Assembly (NCBI RefSeq): GCF_042657065.1 | Contig: NZ_JBHSNF010000005.1 | Coordinates: 165,666-229,665 of the forward strand | DNA: 64,000 nt | From: Rhodanobacter ginsengisoli | GTDB lineage: Bacteria; Pseudomonadota; Gammaproteobacteria; Xanthomonadales; Rhodanobacteraceae | Direction: 5' to 3' | Shown here: piece by piece, positions 51,656 through 59,649 of the stretch | Numbering within the stretch: position 1 is the stretch's first letter | Layout of the letters: every line of letters begins with the position of its first letter | Translations under genes and position numbers: made by a program | Notes under the pieces: model-generated | The model's input: only the letters and a program-made list of their open reading frames with translations | Database searches by the model: none | What the model was told of the DNA's origin: nothing

Positions 51656-52122
51656 GCGGCAGGCAGATGCTCGAGCTGGAACTGAAGATCCTCGATCCGC
51701 GACTGGGCGACAGCATCCCGTTGCCGCAGGTGGCCACGACCGGCAGCGCGGGCATGGATTTGCGCGCCGCGCTGGAGCAGCCGCTGACCCTGGCGCCGGG
51801 CGAGAGTGCGCTGGTACCCAGCGGCATCGCGATCCATATCGGCGACCCGAACTGGTGCGCGCTGATCGTGCCGCGCTCCGGGCTGGGCCACAAGCACGGC
51901 CTGGTGATGGGCAACCTGGTCGGGGTGATCGATGCCGACTATCAGGGGCCGTTGATGATTTCGTGCTGGAATCGCACGGCGCAGTCGTACACCATCGCGG
52001 TGGGCGACCGGATTGCGCAGTTGCTGCTGGTGCCGGTGGCGCAGGCGCGACTGAATATCGTGACCGACTTCGCGCCCAGCGAACGTGGCGGCGGCGGCTT
52101 TGGTTCGACTGGCATCCAGTAG
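51652..52122 (+). CDS. dut: Deoxyuridine 5'-triphosphate nucleotidohydrolase
   Basis: A 156-residue trimeric dUTPase that hydrolyses dUTP to dUMP, keeping uracil out of DNA and feeding thymidylate synthesis. All five motifs are present: AGMDLRAA (I), PRSGLGHKHG (II), GNLVGVIDADYQGPL (III), GDRIAQLLLVP (IV) and ERGGGGFGSTG (V). The start overlapping coaBC gives MSGRQMLELELK; ATG 51667 (MLELELK) is a possible alternative start with the same frame. Confidence 0.96.
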   Translation: MSGRQMLELELKILDPRLGDSIPLPQVATTGSAGMDLRAALEQPLTLAPGESALVPSGIAIHIGDPNWCALIVPRSGLGHKHGLVMGNLVGVIDADYQGPLMISCWNRTAQSYTIAVGDRIAQLLLVPVAQARLNIVTDFAPSERGGGGFGSTGIQ

Positions 52123-52179
52123 TCACAGGGGTCTGGCCCGAAGCGGATCGGGCCGATCCACAGATACAGCCGTGGGGGT

Positions 52180-54510
52180 ATGCCGTTGAAAAATGCGAAG
52201 GAACGACTGCAGAAATCGCAGATTGACTGGTCGGCGCTCCTGCCCCTGGCGGGCGGCACCCTGCTGTTGCTGCTGGGGCTGTTCTGCGCGTGGCAAACCT
52301 GGCTGATTGCCGATGAGGGGCATGCGATCGAGCGGGTGCACGCCGCGCAGGATCAAGCGGTGCAGGCAATGTCCGACGAGATCGCCAGGCAGCGCGGTAC
52401 GGTCGAGAAGGTGCTGGCGACGGTGGATCCGACGACCGCGATGAGCAACCCGGCTCAAACCGCCGCGGCCTTGCGCCTGAAATTGCCGCAGGCAAGGAAG
52501 CTGGAGTTGTACAGCGGCGACCTGAACGAGGTGCTGCGCGCCAATTACCGCGAGTTTGGCTATGCCAAGGCCGCCCAGCTGATGGCTGCGCAAAGCGCGG
52601 AAGGCCTGCCGCTGGTGCAGAGCGTTTCCTATGGCAACGGTGATCGCCGCCTGAGCATGGTGATTCCGCTGGGATTGCCGCAGCAGGCGCAGGCCTGGGT
52701 CTGGGTCGAGCTGCCGTTCGCGCCGTTGCGGCAACGTTTCGACGCCATCTCGCCGGCCGGTGGCCGGCTGGACCTGCGTCAGGGTGATGATCTCGGCAGC
52801 GTGCAGCTGTTCTCCCACGGCAGCGCCTCTTCCGAGACCGAGGCGACCGGCAAACCGGTTGCCGGCAGCGTGTTCAGCGTCGGCGCCGGTTTGCCGGGCG
52901 CGTTCATCGTGCTGCCCCGATCATGGCCGCTGAGCGGGCTGCTGGCCTTGCTGGGTCTGGCTGGCGGAGGTTATCTGCTGTGGTTGCGCATGCGTTTGCG
53001 CATGCTCTCGAGGGTCGAAGCCGAGCAGCCCGAGGCACCGATCGAACCCCGCAAGGCGCCAGCCGCGGTCAAGCCGACCGCGCCGCCCGTTGCGGCCGCG
53101 CCGGCGCCGCCCCCAGCCGCCCCCACCCTCGAAGTGGACCCGAGCATCTTCCGCGCGTACGACGTCCGTGGCGTGGTGGGCAAGACCCTGAACAAGCGTG
53201 TCGCGCATGCGCTGGGCCAGTCGATCGGCGCATTGATGGGTGAGAAGGGCTTGCGCGAGATCGTCATCGGTCGCGACGGGCGGCTGTCCGGGCCGGAGTT
53301 GTCCGACGCGCTGTCCGACGGGTTGCGCGCGGCCGGCGTCGACGTGATCGATGTCGGCGCGGCACCCACGCCGGTGGTCTATTACGCGGCGTATCGCTTC
53401 AACACCGGTTGCTGCGTGGCGGTGACCGGCAGCCACAATCCACCGGACTACAACGGCTTCAAGATCGTGGTCGGTGGCGAAACGCTGTCCGAGGGAGCGA
53501 TCCAGGACTTGTATCAGCGGATCGCCAGCGGGGCGCTGAGCAGCGACGGCCAGGGTGCTCGACGCGAGGTCGACGTGGCTCCCGACTACATCGAGAAAAT
53601 CGTCTCCGACGTGCTCGCCGAGCGTCGCCTGAAGATCGTCGTCGACGGCGGCAACGGCATCGCGGGCGCCATTGCGCCGCAGGTACTGGAGGGGGTCGGT
53701 TGCGAGGTGGTGCCGCTGTACTGCGATGTCGACGGCACCTTCCCGAATCATCACCCGGATCCGTCCGATCCGGCGAATCTCGAGGACCTGATCCTTGCCG
53801 TGCGGCAGACCGACGCCGATCTGGGCATCGCGTTCGACGGCGATGGGGATCGCCTGGGCGTGGTCAGCCAGTCCGGCGAGGTCATCTATCCCGATCGTCT
53901 GCTGATGCTGTTCGCCCGTGACGTGCTGTCACGCCAGCCGGGCGCCACGGTCATCTACGACGTCAAGTGCACCAGCCATCTGAAGGGTCAGGTTCTGGAT
54001 GCCGGCGGCAGTCCGCTGATGTGGCGTACCGGGCACTCGCTGATCAAGGCGAAGATGCGCGAGACCGGCGCCGAACTGGCGGGTGAGATGAGCGGGCACT
54101 TCTTCTTCAAGGAGCGCTGGTATGGCTTCGATGACGGCATCTACGCCGCCGCCCGCTTGCTGGAGATACTCGCCGGCGACCTGCACGGACGCAGTCCAGA
54201 GGAGATCTTCGCGACCCTGCCGAAGAGCGTTTCCACACCCGAGTTGAAGATCGAACTGGCCGAAGGCGAGCACTACCGGTTCATGGACCAGCTGCGTCAG
54301 CGCGCGCATTTCGACGAGGCCACCCTGATCACCATCGATGGCCTGCGTGCCGACTGGTCGGACGGCTGGGGTCTGGTGCGTGCGTCGAACACCACGCCGG
54401 CCCTGGTGCTGCGCTTCGAGGCGGACAACGGTGCCGCACTCAAGCGGATCCAGCAGGTATTCCACCAGCAGCTGCTGGCGATTGATTTCAAGCTCAAGCT
54501 GCCGTTCTAG
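52180..54510 (+). CDS. algC: Phosphomannomutase/phosphoglucomutase with membrane extension (AlgC-like)
   Basis: A 776-residue protein, larger than the usual 450-residue catalytic unit. Residues 1-320 are an extension with two hydrophobic helices (about 19-42 and 248-268) enclosing a likely periplasmic domain, then a Pro/Ala-rich linker. The enzyme domain (about 325-776) has FRAYDVRGVVGKTLN, the phosphoserine loop TGSHNPPDYNGFK (Ser about 418), the metal loop FDGDGDRLG (about 552), the sugar loop GEMSGHFFF and the C-terminal RASNTTPALVLRFE. It interconverts mannose or glucose 6- and 1-phosphates for LPS and exopolysaccharide precursors. The dfp-dut-algC order is as in Pseudomonas. GGGGG lies just before the ATG. 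Confidence 0.93.
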   Translation: MPLKNAKERLQKSQIDWSALLPLAGGTLLLLLGLFCAWQTWLIADEGHAIERVHAAQDQAVQAMSDEIARQRGTVEKVLATVDPTTAMSNPAQTAAALRLKLPQARKLELYSGDLNEVLRANYREFGYAKAAQLMAAQSAEGLPLVQSVSYGNGDRRLSMVIPLGLPQQAQAWVWVELPFAPLRQRFDAISPAGGRLDLRQGDDLGSVQLFSHGSASSETEATGKPVAGSVFSVGAGLPGAFIVLPRSWPLSGLLALLGLAGGGYLLWLRMRLRMLSRVEAEQPEAPIEPRKAPAAVKPTAPPVAAAPAPPPAAPTLEVDPSIFRAYDVRGVVGKTLNKRVAHALGQSIGALMGEKGLREIVIGRDGRLSGPELSDALSDGLRAAGVDVIDVGAAPTPVVYYAAYRFNTGCCVAVTGSHNPPDYNGFKIVVGGETLSEGAIQDLYQRIASGALSSDGQGARREVDVAPDYIEKIVSDVLAERRLKIVVDGGNGIAGAIAPQVLEGVGCEVVPLYCDVDGTFPNHHPDPSDPANLEDLILAVRQTDADLGIAFDGDGDRLGVVSQSGEVIYPDRLLMLFARDVLSRQPGATVIYDVKCTSHLKGQVLDAGGSPLMWRTGHSLIKAKMRETGAELAGEMSGHFFFKERWYGFDDGIYAAARLLEILAGDLHGRSPEEIFATLPKSVSTPELKIELAEGEHYRFMDQLRQRAHFDEATLITIDGLRADWSDGWGLVRASNTTPALVLRFEADNGAALKRIQQVFHQQLLAIDFKLKLPF

Positions 54511-54512
54511 CC

Positions 54513-54666
54513 GCCTGTCGGATGGTGATCGGTCGAGCCGAGAATTCGGCTGTGAGAACAGACAAGGCCGACTCGCCGCTCCCGAGGTGCTTCCATGGGG
54601 CAGCAAGCGGCGGACAGTGGACCGCGCAGACAAATTCGCCGGTCGGCCGATCACCGTCCGACAGGC
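54513..54666. repeat. 154-base element with long inverted ends
   Basis: The 24-base left end (54513-54536) and right end (54643-54666) are complementary except for one mismatch and one G-U pair. Between them lie smaller hairpins: GCCGA-GAAT-TCGGC (54537-54550), TGT-GAGA-ACA with a GNRA loop just after it, and a larger GCCGCT...AGCGGC stem. The element begins 3 bases after the algC stop. It could be a miniature inverted-repeat element, a paired REP, or a structured RNA/3' UTR. No target-site duplication is obvious. Confidence 0.6.
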
Positions 54667-54713
54667 CGCCGGAGCGGCGCGAATCGTGACGGTTCCCGAT
54701 CAGCTCGCGGAGA

Positions 54714-54743
54714 GTTTCCCGCCCGCGGTGCGGGCGAGGAAAC
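54714..54743. terminator. Hairpin between convergent algC and DUF4124 genes
   Basis: GTTTCC/GGAAAC and GCCCGC/GCGGGC pair around a GGT loop with a small internal bulge (54714-54743). It lies 17 bases beyond the stop of the leftward DUF4124 gene and 200 bases after algC. It lacks a T-tract, so intrinsic termination is uncertain. Confidence 0.45.
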
Positions 54744-54760
54744 CGCCTGGCACAGAGCGC

Positions 54761-55417
54761 TTATTCCGTCGGGTTGTCCTGCGCCGCCTTGTCCTGCGCC
54801 GCCTTCAGTTCCCGGTAACGCGCCAGCTGCCTGGCCTGCAGCTCGACCGTCTGCGCACGCAGGGCCTGCAGGCGCTTCAGCGTGTTGCGCTGGTCGTTGA
54901 CGACGTTGCGTTGCGTGGCGATGCCGTCGATCACGAATTTCGGCACCGGCTCCTTGGCATTCTCGATGTCGGCGGCCCGACCGAGCAGGCCGGTCAGCGC
55001 CTTTTCCTGGCTGCGCAGGTTGATCTGGGTGGTATGGATCTGCTGGTCGATGTTATCCAGCGCTTGTTGCTGCGAGATCCGGTACGACTCCTCGTCCGGA
55101 TAGGCCGTCAGCATCTGCGCCTCGGCGTTGGCGATTTCCTGCGCGGCGCGCTGCTTGGCGGCCTGTTCGGCGGCCAGTTTGTTCGCGGCGGCGCGTTCCT
55201 CGGCATTCAGCTGGCGCGGCACGTGGCGCACCACCATGCCGTGGTCGTTGACCAGGTCGTAACCGTATTTCATCGCCTCGGCGGTGAGGCTGTCGCTGAA
55301 ATGCATCAGGCCCTGCCCGTCATACCATTTGTAGCGGATGTTGCCGGTGTTCTGGGCGCACACCGACAGACTGGCAACCAGTACCACAGCAGCAAAAACG
55401 AGCAGTGATTTACGCAT
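54761..55417 (-). CDS. DUF4124 domain exported protein
   Basis: A 218-residue exported protein. The signal peptide (MRKSLLVFAAVVLVASLSVC, cleavage near VCA-Q) is followed by a DUF4124-type segment (IRYKWYDGQGLMHFSDSL, about residues 25-60). The rest (about 75-215) is a long charged helical region with many Gln/Ala and probable coiled-coil character, which includes EERAAANKLAAEQAAKQRAA. The role is unknown; DUF4124 proteins are periplasmic and common in Xanthomonadales. AAGGGGG lies 6-12 bases before ATG 55417. Confidence 0.8.
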   Translation of the reverse strand: MRKSLLVFAAVVLVASLSVCAQNTGNIRYKWYDGQGLMHFSDSLTAEAMKYGYDLVNDHGMVVRHVPRQLNAEERAAANKLAAEQAAKQRAAQEIANAEAQMLTAYPDEESYRISQQQALDNIDQQIHTTQINLRSQEKALTGLLGRAADIENAKEPVPKFVIDGIATQRNVVNDQRNTLKRLQALRAQTVELQARQLARYRELKAAQDKAAQDNPTE

Positions 55418-55537
55418 GCAATCCCCCTTGGGCCTCCGCAAAGTATAGCCGTCGCCACGGCGCTGGGTATTTCCGTGCCGATGCTCGGATGAGTCACCAT
55501 CAGGGATGTGCCCGAGTCTATCGGCCGGATCATGAAC

Positions 55538-56185
55538 TCAGTGCTGAACCCCGTAGCGCGCACGGTACGCCAGCAGGTTGGCGTGCTCGGCGGCCAGCTG
55601 GGGTTGTTCGCCGGCATAGGCCAGTACGTCGTCCAGACTGGTGATCGCGATCACCGGGATGCCGTAGTCGGCGGCCACTTCCTGCGCAGCGGAGCGCTCG
55701 CCATTGCCGCGCTCCTGACGGTCGAGTGCGATCAGCACGCCCGCCGGTTCGGCGCCGTGTGCGCGGATCAGCGCCAGCGACTCGCGCACCGCGGTGCCGG
55801 CGGTCATCACGTCGTCGACAATCAGTACCCTGCCCTGCAGCGGCGCCCCGACCAGCGCCCCGCCCTCGCCGTGGTCTTTCGCCTCCTTGCGGTTGTAGGC
55901 CCAGGGCAGATCGCGCTGATGCTGCTCGGCCAGCGCGATCGCGGTGGCCGCAGCCAGCGCGATGCCCTTGTAGGCGGGTCCGAACAGCATGTCGACCCGG
56001 ATGCCTGAGTCCATCACGGCGGCCGCATAGGCGCGACCGAGCTGGGCCAGCGCGGCGCCCGAGTCGATTCGGCCCATGTTGAAGAAGTACGGGCTCTGGC
56101 GACCGGATTTGAGCGTGAACTGGCCGAAGCGAAGCACCTCGCGTTGCAGGGTCAGTTTGATGAAATCGCGTTGGTAATCGTGCAC
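55538..56185 (-). CDS. pyrE: Orotate phosphoribosyltransferase
   Basis: A 215-residue enzyme that makes orotidine 5'-monophosphate from orotate and PRPP. Diagnostic segments are FTLKSGRQSPYFFNMG, LFGPAYKGIALAAATAIAL, FNRKEAKDHGEGG in the YNRKEAKDHGEGG form, and the PRPP loop VLIVDDVMTAGTAVRES. The start is GTG 56185 (VHDYQRDFIKLTL), where alignment to E. coli PyrE (213 residues) begins; no strong ribosome site is seen, and the open frame upstream to 56317 is not coding-like. It neighbours the exonuclease III gene as pyrE neighbours crc in Pseudomonas. Confidence 0.95.
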   Translation of the reverse strand: MHDYQRDFIKLTLQREVLRFGQFTLKSGRQSPYFFNMGRIDSGAALAQLGRAYAAAVMDSGIRVDMLFGPAYKGIALAAATAIALAEQHQRDLPWAYNRKEAKDHGEGGALVGAPLQGRVLIVDDVMTAGTAVRESLALIRAHGAEPAGVLIALDRQERGNGERSAAQEVAADYGIPVIAITSLDDVLAYAGEQPQLAAEHANLLAYRARYGVQH

Positions 56186-56210
56186 GGGTGGTCTCGCAGA
56201 AGGTCGGGTT

Positions 56211-56705
56211 TTACGGCAGGGCCCGCAACAGCAGCTGTTCCGGACCGGGACGGCGGTCATGGTACAGCCCGATGCGGGCGCGGAAACCGGCCCGCCGGTA
56301 CAGCTGCGAGGCCGCATGATTGTTGTTGTTTACCGTGAGCACCAGCAGGCGCGCGAGCGGGTGACGCGCGGCGAGGTCGGCGATGAGCGCATTCAGCGCC
56401 AGTGCGCCGAACCCGCGACCCTGCCAGTCGGCATCGATGAAGAACGTGCGCAGACCCAGCGCGGGTACGGCGAAATCATGGCCGGCCACGCTGCGTGGAT
56501 GGGGATCGATCCGGTAATAGCCCACCGGCGTGTCGCCATGGCAGATCGCCATGGGTTCCGCCCCGGGACAGGCCACCGCATCGGCCAGCAGGTCGGCGAT
56601 GTCGCCCATGTATTCCCGTTGCGTCGGCAATACGCCCAGGTTCAACAGGGCCGGGCATAGCGAATCGTTGACCGGGTCGACGCGGATGATGGGATGTTCG
56701 TCCAT
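56211..56705 (-). CDS. GNAT family N-acetyltransferase
   Basis: A 164-residue acetyltransferase. The acetyl-CoA pyrophosphate loop is seen as DADWQGRGFGALALNAL (Q/RxxGxG form, about residues 93-105) and the C-terminal motif as NNNNHAASQLYRRAGFRAR. The N-terminal half (REYMGDIADLLADAVACP) is typical of single-domain GNATs with small-molecule substrates; the substrate is unknown. GGAGG precedes the ATG. It lies 25 bases upstream of pyrE on the same strand and is divergent from the exonuclease gene. Confidence 0.85.
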   Translation of the reverse strand: MDEHPIIRVDPVNDSLCPALLNLGVLPTQREYMGDIADLLADAVACPGAEPMAICHGDTPVGYYRIDPHPRSVAGHDFAVPALGLRTFFIDADWQGRGFGALALNALIADLAARHPLARLLVLTVNNNNHAASQLYRRAGFRARIGLYHDRRPGPEQLLLRALP

Positions 56706-56774
56706 GTTCGCCTCCGCTGGCGATGGAGAGGGCTGCGGTTGTTATGATCGCTCATCACGAGATCGGGAGGATTC

Positions 56775-57542
56775 ATGCGCATCATCAGTCTGAACGCCAA
56801 CGGCATCCGCTCGGCCGCGAACAAGGGCGTGTTTGACTGGCTGCGCGAACAGGATCCCGACGTCGTATGCCTGCAGGAGACCAAGGCGCAGGAGGATCAG
56901 CTGGCCGATCCGATGTTCCGCCCCGACGGACATCACTGTTTCTATCGCGATGCCGAGAAGAAGGGCTACAGCGGCGTGGCGATCTACGCCAAGCGCGAGC
57001 CGGATCAGGTGTTGACCGAGCTGGGTTGGGACGAGTTCGACAACGAGGGGCGCTACATCGAGGCCCGCTTCGGCAACCTCTCGGTGGTTTCGCTGTATTT
57101 CCCCTCCGGCTCGTCCGGTGACGAACGCCAGCAGTTCAAGTTCAAGGCCATGGAGTGGATCACGCCGATCTTCGATGCGTGGCTGACCAGCGGCCGCGAC
57201 TATGTGATCTGCGGTGACTGGAACATCGTGCACACGAAGAACGATATCAAGAACTGGAGCTCGAACCAGAAGAACTCCGGCTGCCTGCCCGAAGAGCGCG
57301 CGTGGCTGGATCTGCTGTTCCAGCAGCGTGGCTGGGTCGACAGCTTCCGCGCGTTGAAGCCGGACGCGGTCGAATACACCTGGTGGTCGAACCGCGGCCA
57401 GGCCCGCGCGAACAATGTGGGTTGGCGGATCGACTACCAGGTGTGCACGCCGTCGATGCGCGCGCGTCTGCTCGATTGCTCGATCTACCGCGAGCAGCGC
57501 TTCTCCGACCACGCGCCGTATACGGTCGACTATGCCGACTGA
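56775..57542 (+). CDS. xth: Exodeoxyribonuclease III
   Basis: A 255-residue member of the ExoIII/AP-endonuclease family, acting at abasic sites and 3' blocks in base-excision repair. Catalytic residues are intact: Asn in SLNANGIRSA, Glu in CLQETKAQ, Asp/Asn in CGDWNIVH, and Asp-His in RFSDHAPYTVDY. The sequence is otherwise close to Crc, and the gene sits next to pyrE like crc of Pseudomonas, but Crc has lost these catalytic residues, so this one should be a nuclease. GGGAGG lies upstream of the ATG. The stop lies within the following permease gene (11-base overlap). Confidence 0.92.
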   Translation: MRIISLNANGIRSAANKGVFDWLREQDPDVVCLQETKAQEDQLADPMFRPDGHHCFYRDAEKKGYSGVAIYAKREPDQVLTELGWDEFDNEGRYIEARFGNLSVVSLYFPSGSSGDERQQFKFKAMEWITPIFDAWLTSGRDYVICGDWNIVHTKNDIKNWSSNQKNSGCLPEERAWLDLLFQQRGWVDSFRALKPDAVEYTWWSNRGQARANNVGWRIDYQVCTPSMRARLLDCSIYREQRFSDHAPYTVDYAD

Positions 57543-58785
57543 ACCGACCGTCGCTGCGACGGGGCGCAACTGGCGCATAGTGAGCATCGGCCTGCTGGGC
57601 TTCGCTTCAGGCCTGCCGCTGGCGTTGTCTGGCAGCGCGCTGCAGGCGTGGTTCACCACCGCGGGCATGAGCTTGCGCGATATCGGCTGGATCACTCTGA
57701 TCGGCCAGGCCTACGTGTTCAAGTTCCTGTGGGCGCCGTTGCTGGACCGCCTGCCGCTGCCATTCCTCGGTCGTCGACGCGGCTGGATCTTGGTCATGCA
57801 GTTGCTGTGCGGCGCGGCGTTGATCAGCATGAGCTTCTACGCGCCGCAGGGCGCGGCCAGCACGCTCGCCTTCCTCGGTGTGCTTCTGGCGTTCGCTTCG
57901 GCGACGCAGGACATTGCCTATGACGCGCACCGCACCGATCTGCTGCGTCCCGAGGAGCGCGGCTGGGGTACTGCGTTCATGCAGGGCGGCTATCGCGCGG
58001 CGATGCTGGTGTCTGGCGCGTTGGCGCTGATCCTCGCGGATCATGTGGGATGGGCCTGGGTGTACCGGTTGATGGGCGCGCTGATGCTGGCGGCGATGGT
58101 GGTCACGGCCACCTCGCCGGAGGCGCCCGATGAACAGCCCACGCGCAGCTTCGCCGAGGCGGTGGTGCAGCCGTTCATGGATTTCTTCGACCGCTACGGC
58201 AAGCTGGCACTGGGCTGGCTTGCCCTGATGGTGTTGTACAAGCTGTGCGACGCATTTGCGTTGTCGCTGTCCACCACCTTCCTGTTGCGGGTGCCGCAGT
58301 TCACGCTCACCCAGTTGGGTGCGATCAACAAGACCTTCGGCCTGCTCGCCGGCCTGCTCGGCGCGCTGGCCGGGGGCTGGGTGGTAACGCGCATGCGGCT
58401 GTTTCCGGCGTTGCTGGTGCTGGGCGTAGCGCAGGCGCTGGTGAACCTGGGTTACATCTGGCTGGTACACAGCGGGCCGAATCTCTACGCGCTGGCCACC
58501 GTGGTAGGCATGGAAAATTTCTTCAGCGGGCTGGGCAGCACCGCCTTCGTGGTCCTGGTGACGGCGCTGTGCAATGTGCGTTTCTCCGCCACCCAGTACG
58601 CGCTGCTGTCATCGTTGGCGGCAGTGGGCCGGGTGTTCCTCGGCCCGCTGGCTGCGTGGCTGGTACCGCAGGTGGGCTGGTCGAACTTCTTCGCGATCAC
58701 CGCGCTGTCGGCGCTGCCGGGATTGCTGCTGGTGATCGGCCTGCGTCATGCGATCCATCGCGCCGAGTTGGCAAGACCGCACTGA
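57532..58785 (+). CDS. AmpG-like MFS permease
   Basis: A 417-residue inner-membrane transporter with about 12 hydrophobic helices. FASGLPLALSGSALQAW (helix 1), FLWAPLLDRLPLPFLGRRRGW (the basic loop between helices 2 and 3) and ATQDIAYDAHRTDLL (helix 4) match AmpG, the importer of anhydromuropeptides for cell-wall recycling. The start is ATG 57532, overlapping the exonuclease gene by 11 bases. anmK and an M23 murein endopeptidase lie 1-3.5 kb downstream on the other strand, which fits a peptidoglycan-recycling neighbourhood. Confidence 0.9.
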   Translation: MPTEPTVAATGRNWRIVSIGLLGFASGLPLALSGSALQAWFTTAGMSLRDIGWITLIGQAYVFKFLWAPLLDRLPLPFLGRRRGWILVMQLLCGAALISMSFYAPQGAASTLAFLGVLLAFASATQDIAYDAHRTDLLRPEERGWGTAFMQGGYRAAMLVSGALALILADHVGWAWVYRLMGALMLAAMVVTATSPEAPDEQPTRSFAEAVVQPFMDFFDRYGKLALGWLALMVLYKLCDAFALSLSTTFLLRVPQFTLTQLGAINKTFGLLAGLLGALAGGWVVTRMRLFPALLVLGVAQALVNLGYIWLVHSGPNLYALATVVGMENFFSGLGSTAFVVLVTALCNVRFSATQYALLSSLAAVGRVFLGPLAAWLVPQVGWSNFFAITALSALPGLLLVIGLRHAIHRAELARPH

Positions 58786-58858
58786 GCGTGAGTGGTTCAG
58801 CCCGGTCTGTCAGGCCAGACCGACGCAGCATGAAACGTCCCGGGTACGTGTGAGCCAC

Positions 58859-58896
58859 ACACCGGGAAGGGTTCCCGTGTCGTGCACGCGTTTTTT
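58859..58896 (+). terminator. Possible terminator after AmpG-like gene
   Basis: GGGAA (58864-58868) pairs with TTCCC (58872-58876), extended by ACAC/GTGT with one bulge. A second small CGTG/CACG hairpin follows, and TTTTTT runs at 58891-58896. The T-tract is too far from the first stem for a classical terminator but close to the second. Confidence 0.45.
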
Positions 58897-59337
58897 CAAG
58901 ATCCCCGGACAGGTGTCGATCGGCGGCATCATGCGTTCGTTCAACTCGGCAGGGACCTCTCGAAAACCGGGATTGGCACCATCGCCAAGATCGACGGCAT
59001 CTGGATCGGCATCGTCAGGACCTGTGGCTGATCGCCCATCCGGGCAAACTGCCCGGGTTCTTTGCCGGTGGCTATTCCCTCATTACCGTGCCGGCGGTGC
59101 TGCCGGCGATGCGGTTGTTCGCGTGCCTGTGGCCGCGCTTCCTCGGTTTCGAGCGTGAACATGCGGTGGCGAAGGCCACGAGCTGACCTCTCGCGTCCGT
59201 CGGGTGCCATCCCGGCACGGCTGCGTTCACAGTACAACTGCCAAATCATCCACGAAATCGCCGTCACGCTGCCCGGCCGGGTCGCGGCTGTGCAAAAATC
59301 CGTCCTACAGGGGCACACGCAACGCGGAGTCACGCCT
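58897..59337. other. Gene-poor stretch with a possible gene remnant
   Basis: About 440 bases without a convincing start-to-stop gene. On the plus strand an open frame ending at 59184-59186 reads as a protein-like hydrophobic segment (KLPGFFAGGYSLITVPAVLP, then FACLWPRFLGFER) from about 59025 but has no start, and a neighbouring frame just upstream (about 58930-59020) also looks protein-like. This could be the decayed end of a membrane protein gene broken by a frameshift. I do not recognise the family. Confidence 0.35.
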
Positions 59338-59649
59338 GTGCCGGACATGATCTTGCATCACGTGGACAGCTTGCTGGCCGAGCGCATCAGGGTGCTGGCC
59401 AGGGAGCGGCAGTGCTCGGTCAATGACATTCTGCTGCAGGCCTTGCGCAACGGCCTGGGCATGTCGGCGGCCCAGCAATTCAGTGAATCCCGGCGCGATC
59501 CGCAGGTGCTGTCGGCGCTCGACGGGGACTGGGAAGCCTCGGAAGTGGGCGTGTTCCAGGAAGCCTTGCAAGCGCTGGCACAGACCCATCCGACTCAATT
59601 CGCGCCGGAAAACATCCGGTTCGACAAGTTTGCGGGGGGCGCGGAATAG
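59338..59649 (+). CDS. Small conserved-looking hypothetical protein
   Basis: A 103-residue soluble protein. The N-terminal half (MILHHVDSLLAERIRVLARE, then SVNDILLQALRNGLGM) looks like a ribbon-helix-helix or short helical DNA-binding segment; the rest is acidic and helical (VFQEALQALAQTHPTQF). GTG 59338 is supported by GGAG 9-12 bases upstream; ATG 59347 is an alternative. Its last 55 bases overlap the end of the convergent anmK gene (59595-59649). The function is unknown; the resemblance to RHH antitoxins is weak and no toxin gene is adjacent. Confidence 0.68.
   Translation: MPDMILHHVDSLLAERIRVLARERQCSVNDILLQALRNGLGMSAAQQFSESRRDPQVLSALDGDWEASEVGVFQEALQALAQTHPTQFAPENIRFDKFAGGAE

Noticed and set aside
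59338..59649. Calling the small protein an RHH antitoxin of a toxin-antitoxin pair
   Set aside because: The N-terminal resemblance is weak and the only neighbours are anmK and a gene-poor stretch; no toxin family is recognisable.
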